DNA from: Parelaphostrongylus tenuis
Lineage: Eukaryota > Nematoda > Chromadorea > Rhabditida > Metastrongylidae
Reading direction: 5' to 3'
Assembly (NCBI GenBank): GCA_019055375.1
Contig: JAHQIW010007103.1
Location: 62,001 to 126,000, forward strand
Length of the DNA stretch: 64,000 bases
Below, one piece after another: positions 1-11,912 of this stretch. How positions within the stretch are numbered: the stretch's first letter is position 1; every line of letters begins with the position of its first letter. Below the pieces are notes generated by a model. The model saw only the letters and a list, made by a program, of their open reading frames with translations, did not search any database and was not told the origin of the DNA. The position numbers and the translations under genes are program-made.

Positions 1-885
1 TGCTCGCATTAATTCTTACATGTAATTGTTGTGACCTCTATTGAATTTTTTTTAGTTATTCAGTTTTAGCTTTCAAATATTATCCTTAAGCTATTCTTAG
101 ATGTGATAACATTGCATCCAAGCAAATCGGTGCATGCTATTTTGTTACAGTCTCAACAAAATGTCTGTTTTCCAACTCTTTGTACTTCCTACGATCTCTT
201 ATTTGCCGATAATTCTTGTACTCACACATGTTACCTACCATACGGGCTTGTGTTTTTCGTGACCTAACTCAAGCGATCTTGTAGCTACGAAGCATCATCT
301 ATTTTGACAATGTTTCCGACACTCCTCGATCCCAGATCTCGAGCTTTTCGAGCCATTTTGCCCATCGATCGCTCCGGATTTCGCAAAGTTCCGCGTGGCA
401 AACTCCTCACAAAAACCGATCACTCTATTTCGATTTAGTAATTTCTGTGCAAAAGACTAACCGAAGCTCTACTCTCTACTGAATAACCAAGACAACAACT
501 CTAGAACTTCAAATTTCTCCGTGAGTTCTGCAAAGGTGTGGAAAGTAAGCCTCACTTCATTGTCCAGTCGTTGAATCCCAGCACCAACGCAGCTTGCATA
601 CTTAAAGTGTTTTTATTTATAACACCTAGAAATAAGTTTTTCCGATTGTTGAAAACTCCTTATTAGGTAATTGACGTTCTCGAGCAGCAAAGCCGTAGCG
701 CTCTCCTCACTGATGCAATAATCTCGAATATTTTGGGTCAACTTATGGTACAGACAGCTATGAACCACTGAAATGCAAAGCCAGCAACTTTTGATGAAGC
801 TATAGCACAAGAAAGTAAGTTTCAATTTTAAACGATACTGCTGGGTTTCATGATCGGAAGAACATGAGAACACTTGGGAAGAGTA
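1..885. other. No recognisable gene
   Basis: AT-rich sequence with short open frames only. I see no splice-bounded coding segment and no recognisable repeat here. The stretch ends where a mariner-type terminal sequence begins. Confidence 0.4.
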
Positions 886-1377
886 TTAGGTTGGAAAGAA
901 AATCTCCATCGTTCAAACGGGAATGTCGTTTTATCGCATCAATCATGTGTGATTTTATATCATTTGAAAGGTCTACTTCTTGCGCATCTATTGATCTATA
1001 ATTTGTCTAATTCTGCCGCAGAATGGAATTGTCCAGGCAACAAAAACGTTTCTTGATGCTTTACGAGTGCAAATTTGGTTCAAATGCTGCTAATGCTGCT
1101 TGCCGCAACAAAGCTTGGGGCGACCGTACACTTGGAGAATGAACAGTCTGCGAACTATTTCGTCAGTTCAAAGAAGAGATGACCGACAGACCGAGATTCG
1201 AATGACCAACCAAACTCAGTGATGAAGACTTCATTTCTAGTTTGGAAAATGAGCCGCCATCATGTTCTCGTGAATTTTAAGCAGAACTAGGCGTTTCTCA
1301 TGGAACCGTGCTACCCTATCTCAAAGCGATCAAAGAAACAAGGCTTATTGATCAACCACATCATTTCATTTATTTCT
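886..1377 (+). mobile_element. mariner transposon, 5' remnant
   Basis: The left end starts with TTAGGTTGGAAAGAAAATCT, close to the usual mariner terminal inverted repeat. From the ATG at 1023 the frame reads MELSRQQKRFLMLYE, then NKAWGDRTLGE, a stop, and FRQFKEEMTDRPRFE, matching the N-terminal helix-turn-helix region of mariner transposases. Stops follow near 1140, 1203 and 1278. The DDE catalytic domain and the right end are missing. The remnant stops where an RTE 3' fragment starts at about 1378, suggesting nested insertion. It is dead as a gene. Confidence 0.7.
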
Positions 1378-1550
1378 TTGGTCCGATTTCTTCACGAAAG
1401 CGATAGAAGAAAGATATGATGCTCAGCGAATCCTTAGAGCGAGGAGGACCCACTGGGCTACTCTTGCACGCGATAGGAAAATTGGAAGAGTTGCTGGTAC
1501 CCGCTCGAGTCACTTGACGATCAACGGGACGACAGGTGTCACAGGTGATA
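1378..1550 (+). mobile_element. RTE retrotransposon 3'-end fragment
   Basis: This stretch is nearly identical to the 3' end of the larger RTE element in this window (around 27680-27846). It begins at GGTCCGATTTCTTCACGAAA and runs through GATGCTCAGCGAATCC and ACGATCAACGGGACGACAGG to the short ACAGGTG repeats that end the element. Only about 170 bp is present, a typical 5'-truncated LINE insertion. It abuts the mariner remnant. Confidence 0.85.
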
Positions 1551-3269
1551 ACCCCGTCTCAGACATAATTTTCAAATTCTTGTGCGACCCGTCTACGCGT
1601 TTTATTGTGGGTATTCCAGAAGACCTAGCTATCGATTCGTCATCTCCCATTGATCGCTTGCCTGAGGAATTTTGCCTTGTTTTTTTTCTTTGGTTAGGCA
1701 GATTTCCTTACAAGCTCGCAAAGAGCCAGACTCTGGACCGCAGAGTTTTGTAGGGAAGGAGGAACTGAAAGATCACTCTAGACCGACCATAACTAACCAC
1801 TCGGCCAGAGCTAGATTTAGGAAATTTTGATTTTTTTAGTTGTTTAAATGAAGGCTTGTCTTTGAATTTCTGTTTCTGTTAATGTTGTACATTTTAATGC
1901 AGGCAAATGTTTGTCTAAAGATGTTACTTACAGTCCAGCCAATGGATGGTAAACTACCCCACTGCACCATTGTTGACGGTACGGTAACCGGTACATGCCC
2001 TAGAGCGCAACCTAACGAAAAGTGTATGCTAGGTGTGGCGAACAAGGAAATCCTGCCTATACCCACTAACTACACAACAGTTTCGGGAACTCTCATGGTT
2101 TGCAGTGCCTTTTTATTTGTAAAAACTCATTTTCAAAAAGATTTTATAGACTACGAATATCATCATGGTAAAATGGTCGAAAGACATGTGGCAAAGTGTA
2201 GTGAAGAGAGCTCTTCGAATGTTTGGCATTGAGACCGTTCGGATCGCACTTCTTCTCAGCATTCGCTAGCGTCAGCTAAAAAGTCGACTTTACTGTGAAG
2301 TGTACTGAATAAACGATCACTCTTGCGCATTTTCTGCTTTGATTTTACAAAGTTTACTTATTATTATGTCGTAAATCATTGAATTCGCATAGAGGATTCA
2401 GTCAAGTTTAGAGCGCTATGATTTGATCAAGCTATTCTTACTTCGATTTATAATTGCAGATCAAGAAATGAAGGCAAAAATATTTTACCTCTACTGATGT
2501 AGAAATTGCTCGTATCCATGTGAAAATTCTCTGAAATTCAACTCATACTCACTCAATGATTGATTAGGGAGTATTCGTATCCGAAATCATAAAGATGATA
2601 AAAACGACTTTGAGTAAAGACCATATCCCTCTCACGCCTTTTACTTTCAGCTTTTAAACCTTGCAGTCTTTATCACACTTGGCCCTTAGTCTCGATTATT
2701 GCAGTTTAGCCTACCTAGCTTTTGATTGGAATAATGATGAATTATCATTAACTGTTTCTCGTAAGAGCATTCCTTATATATAATAGAGTTTCATCAGCAA
2801 AATGAAAATGCAGGGAATTAGATTTTTGTGAAGTTGTAGTTTGTTTCTAGGAGAAAATCAAGTGTTGGTTAGGAGAAGTCTATTTAATTGGGAAACTTTC
2901 TTGAGTTTTCGCCTCAAAAAAACAAGTTACTTCATGTTGATGATAGAGAAATGATATAATCTTGTTCTCTCTACACACTTAATCTGTTTTACAGAGATGC
3001 CATCCTGTCGTCCAGTACTTTGCCAACCTTGATGAGATCTATTGTGAACACCTTGTACATAGTGGGCAATAGTTGAGCAGTGCAAATGTTTGTTGCCAAC
3101 TTTGTGGTGATCTTCTCCGTTACCCCTCATTTGACTTTTTAGGTATAATCAGTAGCTATGATTATTCGCATGATTAATATGACAGTTTGTATGCCAGTTA
3201 TTGTCAGTGATACTATTGGACGCTACATTGATTTCAGTTACTAAAAAAATTACATCTGGCTCAAAAAAA
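1551..3269. other. Unassigned; possible cysteine-rich exons
   Basis: There is no firm gene. Two segments look coding-like. At 1934-2095, after a TTACTTACAG acceptor, the frame reads LPHCTIVDGTVTGTCPRAQP and on to NYTTVSGTLM. At 2997-3071, after TGTTTTACAG, it reads RCHPVVQYFANLDEIYCEHL. They could belong with the cysteine-rich frame just downstream, but I could not find donor sites that join them in phase. They may be pseudogene exons. Confidence 0.2.
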
Positions 3270-3573
3270 TAGTGTCAGGTTGGCTTTCAATTACCCCTTT
3301 GTGGTTTACAGCAGCATCATTGTGGTCCAGGATGCAATTGGATTTCGGACTGCAATGTATGCAACGAAGCCAATCTCAGCACCAGGTGCACAGGAATGAG
3401 GAGTTTGAGGTTTCTGTCGGAAGCTCACTGTTCTTGTTCAGTCAAATTATTCACAAGATTGCAAACTCCTCTAATCCTAGAGCCAACGAATACCTGTGGT
3501 CACGACAACACAGACATAGCTCCAAGTAATTTGACACGATACTTTAGAAAACACCAGATCGTTCATCCGTAAA
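3270..3573 (+). CDS. Candidate terminal exon, cysteine-rich, unrecognised
   Basis: An open frame after a TAG near 3270 reads CQVGFQLPLCGLQQHHCGPG, then CNWISDCNVCNEANLSTRC, and ends HQIVHP with TAA at 3571-3573. A possible acceptor TGGTTTACAG at 3311 would start the exon inside the cysteine-rich part. The density of cysteines over about 60 residues suggests a secreted disulphide-bonded domain, but I do not recognise the family. An AATAAA overlaps the stop. No start codon or signal peptide was found, so chance or pseudogene remains possible. Confidence 0.22.
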
Positions 3574-4551
3574 TAAATCAGCCTCAGCAAATACTTTCCT
3601 AAGTTTTATAGACTAATTGATTGTTATTGAAAAAATTAACAGATCTTTTTGCTTTTTTCAGAACCTAGAAAGATAAAGTTGCCCACAGTCCACTTATCAA
3701 ATACTTCCATTACCCTACCACAGAAATCATCATACCTGGATTTTGATCGCATCAAGTGCGAAACAACTTTTTGACATATAACTTCTTATAAGTGTTACAC
3801 GGAGTTGTAAAGATGATGATCAATTGTGCAGAGATTATAGAGTACGATGCACCGCCCATATGGGAATATAAGTTTTTTCTACTGTGTCATATCACGTGTG
3901 TTAACGAATAATTGCTCTCTGCGGCTTCTTTTGAAATCATGGCGTCTATTCAAATGCTTCCAAAATCGTACGCGCTGTGCTTCTATGTTTTTGTGCGAGA
4001 ATGTGACTTGTTCTTCTTAGTGGGTTAGTTTTGGTTTGCGACCCCACTAGGTCGATTGCTAAGTTGACGGATAAAGTTGAATGGCCTCACGAAAAATCGC
4101 ATTACACGGCTTGCGAAGTTACGCGATTAGCACTAACGTTATTCAAACGAATCACAACAGCGTAAACCATGCAGCAAAAAGTGAAGAGTCAGTTTTAGCA
4201 TGCTTTCCTTCGAGGGACGCCTCCGCTATGAGAATTGGTTCCAAGATTAGACAATTACAACCCACAAGCAAAGTTTGAATGTTGACAGTCACAACCCGTA
4301 GCCAAAACTTAAGTAGAATGCGTAAGATCACAAGTAGCTTGCATGACCTTCAAGACAAATTCCTGTAAAAGTTAGGACTGAAGGAAATATTAGGCATGAG
4401 GAATACTGCGTTGGAATGAAAGTTCTGGGGAATTCATTGAGCATAAGATCACTCCCATGCATATCATAGGAATATTATTGTTTCTTATGTGAAATTCATC
4501 CACCAAAGGTCAAATAATATTCGTCTTCATTTTCACTTTGTTCCTCCGCCG
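3574..4551. other. No recognisable gene
   Basis: The sequence is AT-rich with one open frame of 65 codons at 4081-4278 that has no splice context or recognisable domain. Nothing else was identified. Confidence 0.35.
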
Positions 4552-4806
4552 TGTTCAATGATACAATCGAAGCTCATGATTTATTGCGTGATTATGGAGA
4601 AAAGTCTTGCGAGCTCCAGTTGATGAATCACCGAAATTGAATGGGAAAGCACAACAAGCAGATCTGCTGCAGTATGCTGGCTTCAATCCTTCTTAATGCC
4701 GGAGATCTTGACCTCAAAGACAAGCCTCGTTCAGGACGTCCAACATAGTTCAACGACGAAGATTTGATTACTGCGTTGGAAGATGATCAGCCGTTAAGTG
4801 CTTCAA
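4552..4806 (+). mobile_element. mariner transposase fragment
   Basis: At about 4707-4806 the frame reads AGDLDLKDKPRSGRPT, one stop, then FNDEDLITALEDDQPLSAST. This is the linker between the two N-terminal DNA-binding domains of mariner transposases (the D-x-PRSGRP motif followed by the second helix-turn-helix). Upstream, 4552-4700 has broken frames consistent with the first domain. No terminal repeats or catalytic residues are visible, so this is a short dead remnant. Confidence 0.6.
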
Positions 4807-4975
4807 CCAGATTCGAATTCTGGCGGACCGATGAAAGATCAACACATCGAACGAGTACTAGCACTTCTTCCATTTATCGTGATTGTATTCGGCTGCGTAT
4901 CAAAGCCTCTCACCCTTCTCGCTGGCATATTGAAAGCCGTGCAAGCACTGTTTACCCTAAGATCTCTTCGGGTTA

Positions 4976-5152
4976 AGTAAACTGGTACCAAACAAGTCTT
5001 AAACTTGCCTGGGAGGATAAGCAGCACTGACTCGTTGTAGCGGGAGGCCACTGTAGTCGTCGGGAGGCGAGTCATTGTAAAGGCCACATACGCACTCAAT
5101 TACCTCAAAAGTTGAAAATTAGAAACGAATGCATGACGCATCCCTCATGTGT
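4976..5152 (+). repeat. SINE fragment (family A, tRNA head missing)
   Basis: The body matches the SINE at 11913-12215 from the point TTGGTACCAGACAGG onward: GGGAGGATAAACAGCACTGA, a motif close to GCGAGTCATTGTAAAGGCC, and GAATGCATGGCGCATCCCTC. The tRNA-like head with the A and B boxes is absent, so the copy is 5' truncated. A short internal duplication (GTCGTCGGGAGGCGAGTC) is present. Confidence 0.7.
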
Positions 5153-5955
5153 AAGTACTGCTTATTCTCGAAGCAAAAGTAAACGAGTAAGCACGAGGTG
5201 CAGTCGATCTAAGCAGTGTCTTTATTTACCTTGCTACAATACTGCTCATAGAGAATTCGTTCTTAGGCGTTACAACGTTGGACAAGTTGTATAATTTGAT
5301 TCGACAAATCATGTTGTGTAATACTGTAGACAATAGTGGAGTGAGAACTTATTATTCAAGGTGTTCATGTTTATTGTTTTAAAACGCATGAATTGTTGAG
5401 TGTAACAAGCAAAATTCTATGCGACGCGGGTAGATGTTGACCCGTTTCGATATTTAGCGTGAATTGCTAATGATCGATGCTTGTTCTATAATTAATTGTT
5501 TGCTGAATAAAGATTTTAAACAAAGGCTTAGCAACATCACTGAAAGGTCTGGAAAATTTGGGTCAGAAATGTCCAAGATCTCCAAAGAAGTGCTCGACAA
5601 ATTGATGACTGTGGCTCTACGAAGGCTTATTCCGATTACATACTGAAAGTTACACCCATATATGGTTCTTGAAAAAGTCATACATTGAAGAAAATTGTGT
5701 TTTTCAATTCAACTTTTGCATATTGTCAGGAAATAAGAAGTAAGAAATGACGATATATTGTTTTTTATTGGTGTGGCTTTCGTATTGAAAAGTGGAAATT
5801 TTTGAGACGTCATACACACAAACATGTACGATTATTTGTGAGTGTCTATATGCACTGCGTATATATGTACATATACATATTTGCATGTACGTGTGTGCAA
5901 ATAAGAGCATATATCTGCCGGAAAAGGTAAGCACAGAAAGCATATGTAAAATACA
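5153..5955. other. No firm gene; purine-pyrimidine-rich stretch
   Basis: 5815-5930 is rich in alternating ATAC/ATAT/GTGT steps, and a similar stretch precedes the SINE at 11913. At 5514-5646 a short frame (ITERSGKFGSEMSKISKEVL) ends in TGA; it looks mildly coding-like but has no good acceptor and no recognised family. Confidence 0.3.
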
Positions 5956-5959
5956 TACA

Positions 5960-6560
5960 AATATAGATCCGTAGTGACATGAGGTGGAAGGCACTGTGAA
6001 CAAAATCAACCAGTAAGAGTCAGATCAATTCGAATAGAATACAAATTAGCATATCTAATCACTGAATGAGAGGACAAATTACCCGTGTACCATTTCAATA
6101 AAGAGATTGGAAAACTGGTCAAAGATTTATAGCGATGAGAATATTCTCGTAATTTGAATACACATCGAATCTTTTGCGAACGGAAGCAGTATCGTTGCTT
6201 TACTCTGGAATAAATCCAACCACTTCCAAAGTTTTGCATATCCCTCAACATTTCTGGATATACAGACGAATTCAAACCGTTTCGACGTATTCTCTCAGAA
6301 ACATAAATACAAATCGAAGTATTTTGTTTTTCACCAAGGTCACTTCTATGGATTTCCATACAATTAACGGTTTTTTGAGTTCTTCTTAGCTTTACTACCA
6401 AAATGAAAACAATTCGTCATGAGCAGTTTCTTCGTGCTCTAAAATTCATATTCGTGAACATTATTCTCTTCTCCATTATGTTCTTCTTTTTCCCTGTCCT
6501 CGCGCTCTCTCGGAGGACGCCACCCATATGGGAAGATGAGGACTCAATGAAGTAGTCGCT
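5960..6560. repeat. Dispersed repeat R2, copy 1 (partial)
   Basis: This segment is homologous to 12240-13560, 28390-28985 and 34790-36090. The best shared block is GATGAGAATATTCTCGTAA followed by TCCAACCACTTCCAAAGTTT and TGCATATCCCTCAACATT. No conserved coding frame is shared by the copies, so it is probably a non-autonomous element. Confidence 0.65.
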
Positions 6561-6779
6561 TCAGAATTCAAAAACAATAACAGAGTTGTGATGATTCTGA
6601 GCTAACTCTAGTTTTAGTACCAGAATGAAAAACATGTTCTTTCTAATTAGGAGGGATCGAATGAAAACCGATCTCATTCGCTTGAGAGGAACTATTCATA
6701 GGAGTGTAACAAACCATTGCAAGGCGAGACTTGTGTCTACAGCTCCATGCCGCCGGTTTTAGAAACACCCCGCTGTAGT

Positions 6780-7480
6780 ATCCAGATCAAAGTTATGTTT
6801 TACATCCACCTTACGTCTTTATTTATCACATGTATAACTCGCTGGAAGCCGAAAAAGCATATCAATGTGTAAAAAAATTTTCATAGTATCTTAGTCGGTC
6901 GTTTTATCTGAAGTTTCTTTCGAGAGTGGAGGAAAAATTCCCAATTGAATAACAATATATCGGTCCGCCCCGCCGGGCCACTTGCCACGCCTCGTGCCAC
7001 TAGCTTCGTCTTGTCGATTAGCTAGCAAACAACCTGCTGAAAATGTAAAAGTGGATCTCCTTTCGCTGGTAAGCCGTATTTCCAGCGATTAAGCACATCG
7101 TTAGAATCAGAAGACATTATGCTATCAAATGATTACTAGTAGTCTAAAAGAGCTCTGCCCCGGCGAGGTTTAAAGCACAGATCAAAAGGCCAAAAGAGCT
7201 TTTTGGAAAGCAAAATATTGTTGAGTTTTTTGAACCTTGCGCTATAGTTTGAGTACTAGCACTCTAAGAAATGAGTTTTGTATAGCAAAATGTAAGCGAA
7301 ATAGAAGAAAAAGCACGTTATCTCTTGATATATGATTTTACTTTGAATGTCACAGCGTTGACAAAGAGGCATTTTGAAAAACCGGAGACGTGGGACTGTA
7401 GCCACAAATCTAAATTTTCCTGCGATACCCAACATTTCCAGGAAAGATTTTGCCCAGCGAATCAGATCAGTTTTTCATTT
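6780..7480. repeat. Dispersed repeat R8, copy 1
   Basis: The segment aligns with 37800-38560. Shared blocks include a GTCGGTCGTTTTATCTGAAG-like segment, ATCAAATGATTACTAGTAGTC and the CACAGCGTTG block. The ATCGAATGATnnnTAnnAGTC motif recurs through the window (near 14826, 15236, 20255, 30418, 38187, 38691, 43172 and 43332), so it is a building block of several repeats. Confidence 0.6.
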
Positions 7481-7575
7481 GCTCCCTTATAACCAAATTA
7501 AACCGGAAAAACATTAGCACGATCATATTTCTTTAAATACCTATTCATTTTATTTTCTTGTAATAAGAAACTCAC

Positions 7576-8320
7576 TAATAACGTACTGTAGGGCCAACAA
7601 TGATCCAGCGATGGTCCAGTGATAGCCGCACCGTGATCTCTTCTTGCTAGGACGCTGACTTAATGGGGAGAGTAATCCTCACTTGGTTTCCAGACTTGGT
7701 CGTTTATTGGCTCGCAGCTGGTCATCTCAAACTTTAATTTTTGATTCTACCTACGCAACATAACGATAGCAGCTTTTGAAACACTCCAGAAAATAAAAAA
7801 AGAACTCTTGCTTCCTTTGAGATGAGAAAATTATAACCAAAACCAACATCTGCTAATTATGATGAAGATAATAATGAAAGAACACATTCATCTGTAATAT
7901 ATGCATCTATACAGTGCGGAAGATTGCTGTCCATTCCTCCAAGTGCAGTTTACATTTTGGAAACCCAGTGCAAAAAACTCACAGTTTTTCGTGTTCATCA
8001 CAGAAACTGTTCTAAGTACAAGAACGAAATTATTTTCAACATCAAACATTCAGTCCGCCGCACTTGATGTAACCGTAGTTCGGCACTGCCATGATTGCTA
8101 TTTCTTTCGTAATACTTCAGCTTTTGAATACTCGGTACCTTATAGCTTACACTACGCATTTAGGGTTTTTTAAAGGCATCACACCTCAAAACACGAAAAA
8201 TCACGAAGGTCAAGTAATCAATTATATCATTTGGTAGAACGCGAGAGCCTCCACTGAATCTCGCAATATTAGCAACGTTCCCATGACCGACTATCGATAA
8301 CCTCGTCATTGATTAAATTA
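7576..8320. repeat. Composite-repeat module R4, copy 1
   Basis: The segment is homologous to 32094-32740 and 41488-42120, and its first ~140 bp also occur inside the RTE element at 24819-24965. Markers are CCAACAATGATCCAGCGATG near the start and GATAGCAGCTTTTGAAACA, with a TTTTCGTGTTCATCACAGAA-like block later. No shared open frame was seen. Confidence 0.7.
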
Positions 8321-8400
8321 TTCTGTGGCTTTCTTTGGTTCAGCAAACACAAGCTTGTTAAGGCGCGATCAATTTGTACAAAATAGTGCAATAGAGAACG

Positions 8401-8605
8401 TATCGGTGTCTAACGTTTCGGCAGTCTTGCTTTCCTCAGAGCCGTTTTGTTGTTATAATATCCACTCAATATATAGACCAGCCGCACTGACCTTACAAAC
8501 CTCATCCATATGAGATCCAGTGCGGGTGGTCTACATATTGAGTGGATAAAAACAAGAAAACAGCTCTGAGGAAGGCAAGACTGGCGAAACGTTCGACAGC
8601 GATAC
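8401..8605. repeat. Fold-back (inverted-repeat) element
   Basis: Two arms of about 90 bp, 8401-8490 and 8517-8605, are inverted copies of each other at roughly 85% identity by eye. The outer part is ACGTTTCGgCAGTCTTGC with TTCCTCAGAGC, and the inner part ATCCACTCAATAT with TAGACCA. The loop is about 26 nt. It would form one long hairpin. No coding capacity. Confidence 0.8.
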
Positions 8606-8814
8606 TTTTCTTTTTAACGTTTATATAAGAGACTTTAGCACTAATCCGCACAAAAAATACACCAAGAAGATGGCGGTGTGCTGTCGTGAGGAAAACCGAA
8701 TTAGAAACCTAGTTTCCGATGGCCAGCAGCACTAAATACTCATCACTCCCCTCCACAGGCGAGGGTGGGCAGGGTTTGTGGCGTATCCAAAGGACAAGCA
8801 TTGAAACTTGAATA

Positions 8815-9690
8815 AAAGTCTTCTTTCAGAAGTTTGTTAGCCAAATCACGATATTAATGTTGGTGCAGTCAACAAAATGTGCAGTCATCAATGAGTTAGG
8901 GCACAAAGAAAGTTACATTATCGATATATTTCCTAAGCAACTGCGAGGCAAAGATATTAGGCTCGCTGATACAGAGCATTTTACACATGGTGCATATGTG
9001 TTTCTTGTTCGTTTGGAAATGGCATAACCTGACTAGAACTTACTTACTTCTTCTCCCATAACAACATCAACATTGTTCCGCGTTTGGCTCAGTATTTCAA
9101 ATATTGATGATTGAGTACTATTGTCTATGATCTTGAGTGATGTGCAAAGCTTTGACGCCAGACGGGACTCGAACTCGTATTTATCCTTTCCGTGAACGCA
9201 TGTTAGCCATTGCACCAACGTTGTTTTTTCTGCCATCACTCTTTCTGCAACACAGTTCTATCAGTCTCTCAGCAATCAACCGTCAACGGTTTGGCCTTAT
9301 AGCCAATACCGACACTGAATCCCGCACGATAACATGCACTGAATACTTGTATGATCGGAAATGGAAGGTATGTTATGATAGACATACCAAATAGTTGAAG
9401 TATGTGCAAAGCTTCCACGTCAGCGGAACTCGAACCCGTATTTCACTCCTGCGGGGACATGTGCTCAATATATGAATATGTATAATAGTTATGTACAATG
9501 GGCACTGCCACGTTGGGTTACTTCATTCAAGCGGTGCTCCACTGATGAATCCATTACGACTTCGAAGATCCGTACAGCGCAATGTACGACAGTGCTCCGT
9601 GGACTTCGATAAATTAGCACCGAAGAAGATAAACACGTCGAGAATTCAGCTCACTAAAGTCTCTCTTATCAACTTCTTGTTAGCTTGATC
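8815..9690. repeat. Dispersed repeat R6, uninterrupted copy
   Basis: The segment aligns with 17843-18100 plus 19300-19960, where an RTE copy splits the same unit. Shared blocks are TAGGCTCGCTGATACAGAGC, CATTTTACACATGGTGCATA, the minus-strand tRNA-like core at 9154-9222, a second partial core near 9415-9470, and TACAATGGGCACTGCCACGT with TGCTCCACTGATGAATCCAT. Confidence 0.7.
9154..9222 (-). repeat. tRNA-like core, family B
   Basis: On the minus strand the segment reads as a tRNA-like unit with A-box-like GGTGCAATGGCTAACATGCG and B box GAGTTCGAGTCCC. The ends are only loosely complementary. Outside lie TTTGCACATCAC on one side and AGAGTGATGGCAGAA on the other, degenerate forms of the inverted repeats that flank better copies. 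A second, partial core is at 9415-9470. Judged a repeat, not a working tRNA gene. Confidence 0.65.
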
Positions 9691-10099
9691 ATATACGAAA
9701 ATATATGTATTGGTTTATGAGCATAGAAGTGAATTCAAGATCGTTACCACAATGCAGCAGCTAAATAATTTGACTTCGGAAGTTGCATTGATCTTATAAG
9801 ATGGTAAATCAAGAAAAATGTTTTGTCGATTACGTATCTACGCTAAAATTTCGTTTCATCTATAAACGATGAAACTGTGCAGAATCACCCTGATTCATAT
9901 TAACACAAAGTAGAAATGTAGAAGTTTCGCAAATCGAGACGGCAAGGAATTCGTAACGTTGCCATCAATGGTGAGAGGGGGCAATCATATGACAGTCACG
10001 TCGGTAGCCAGTGCACCAGCATGTGAACTAACCTACTGAGATGCAGGAAGCAAATTACACTTCTGAAGAGTTGTGTGTTATATTGACGGGATAATAAGG
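9691..10099. other. No recognisable gene
   Basis: AT-rich sequence between repeat R6 and a mariner remnant. Nothing recognised. Confidence 0.35.
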
Positions 10100-10860
10100 T
10101 GCACTGTGTTGTCGTACAAGTAATGGAGGATGCAGATCGTTGATTTGTGAATAATTGTAGCTAAGCTTGAATACATTTTTGTTAATCAAGATAAGAACCA
10201 TTATAGTTAACACATTCTTGCCAAAAAGAAGCAAGCTTGAACAATCCTGTAGCTCAAAATTGCCTCTGGGATTCAACGAGTCCCGAAAGGCATCTTCTGC
10301 ATCCCGTTTATTGTGGAAGTGTTTTCAGCTCAAGAAGTTGTAGAGATGCCTGAAGGAGTAGTAGTTGCTGGGCGCGAGACCTGGCGAATATGAATGATAA
10401 GGCAAAAATTAGTAACCCAATTCGTTCAACATTTGATGCGTTCATTGTGTCACGTGTGGGTATAGGCGGGCTGTAATTAAAGCTACTTTTGCACCAGTAT
10501 TATCACTGTCCCATTTTGCTTCAAACAGCGAACAACTATAGAATGATGACATTGAGTTTGTCTGCAATATCTTGGGTAGTTTCAAGAGAATCAGCATTGA
10601 TAAATACTTTCAATTGCTTGTTGCCGACTTTCCATGCCATTTCACTAAACCAATTATTTTCAATAGTGTCGCCTTTTTTATTTGTGGGCCTAATGTGTTT
10701 TAATAAGGTCTGAAACGCGATTACTACCGACCAACATCCCTTACATAATTCAGAAAAGATATAAAGTACAGGAAGTAAAATGTCATTATCAACAATACAT
10801 AGAGCAGGAAACATGAATTTGAACAATTTTTTTACATGACCCCATTGAATTAAGAATTTG
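10100..10860 (-). mobile_element. mariner transposon, internally deleted remnant
   Basis: The minus strand reads, from 10826 down, NNWFSEMAWKVGNKQLKVFI then NADSLETTQDIADKLN, the second DNA-binding domain of mariner transposases. After a deletion it resumes near 10450 with RLYPHVTQ, a stop, THQMLNELGY, a stop, FLPYHSYSPGLAPSNYY and KHFHNKRDAEDAFRDSLN, the C-terminal half of the catalytic domain. The YSPDLAPSD-type motif here is YSPGLAPSN, so the expected acidic residues are changed. Several stops occur. Terminal repeats were not located. Confidence 0.8.
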
Positions 10861-11900
10861 TTTAATCATCAGACGACAAATTTCAACAATACATAAACGG
10901 ACATTACTTTGGCCAAAATTTTTTTGATACGTAATAGTATCAGGATCGCAACCATTCAACGTGCAATGCATAGATTCTACCATTCCCGACCACATTCAAT
11001 CATAATGACTAACATCCGCTATGACCTTTTGATCAAAGGTTTTGAAAAACGTTCTCATATGTGTTGTTGAGGGTTTTATTCAACTCTACCACGTTATCCT
11101 TCCTTTATATACGTTCATTTTCTTTCCTAAGTGCTATTAGCAGAGGGCTTGTTGATATTGGATGGTCCGTCGCAGTCTTCGAAAGTGAACTTCTGCACTG
11201 CGAATACATGCATTTCTTCACATGACCCCCTTTGAACTTGAGTTCATCTTTCTTATCGCTTTTTAAGTTTATTGCACTGCAAAAAATGGGTGCATTTTCT
11301 CGTTTTTTTTTGCGAAACTGCTTGCACACGTCTACGAATATTTGCAAGATTATCAATTTAAGATGCATTTTGTAAAATCCTACTGAATGATTAAACGGCA
11401 TCATAGTGCGACTACAAGCCTGTCTAAACCGATGTAAGGGCTTCCGCTTCATGTGGGATGTCACCAATGAATGCCATGAATTCATTTCAGCCTCATTTCT
11501 CACCATTACGCATTACTTTGCTGAAGAGCTGTTGGTAAGAACCACGTTTTTGTATTGTTATGATGAAATATAGTAGAACCTAGGTGTACCCACATCTTAA
11601 AGTATGATCTTTTTGAAATGTATGTTACACATAGATGTGATCTAACACTCCAACGTGAGTATTCTCTTAAGAACGCTGTTTTTCATAACTGAAAGCATCA
11701 GTCATTCCAGTAATAACTCTTTTACGACAATTGATGTAATTTTGGCATTAGAGCACCCATATTGTTAAGCTACATTGGTCACTGAAGGTGAAACATGCCA
11801 GTGTTTCACACATGTTATATAGATGGAGATGCACAAGTATCTGTACATGTGCACACACTCGCGCATATATATGTCCATATATACATTTTTCTGTGCATAT
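10861..11900. other. No recognisable gene
   Basis: Several minus-strand open frames of 68-133 codons exist, the largest at 11105-11506, but none has a recognisable domain or splice context. From about 11770 the sequence becomes rich in ATAT/ACAC steps leading to the SINE. Confidence 0.3.
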
Positions 11901-11912
11901 GCTTATAGAAGA

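Noticed and set aside
5464..5646. 60-codon open frame (ITERSGKFGSEMSKISKEVL)
   Set aside because: Mildly coding-like but no good acceptor, partner exon or known domain; left unannotated.
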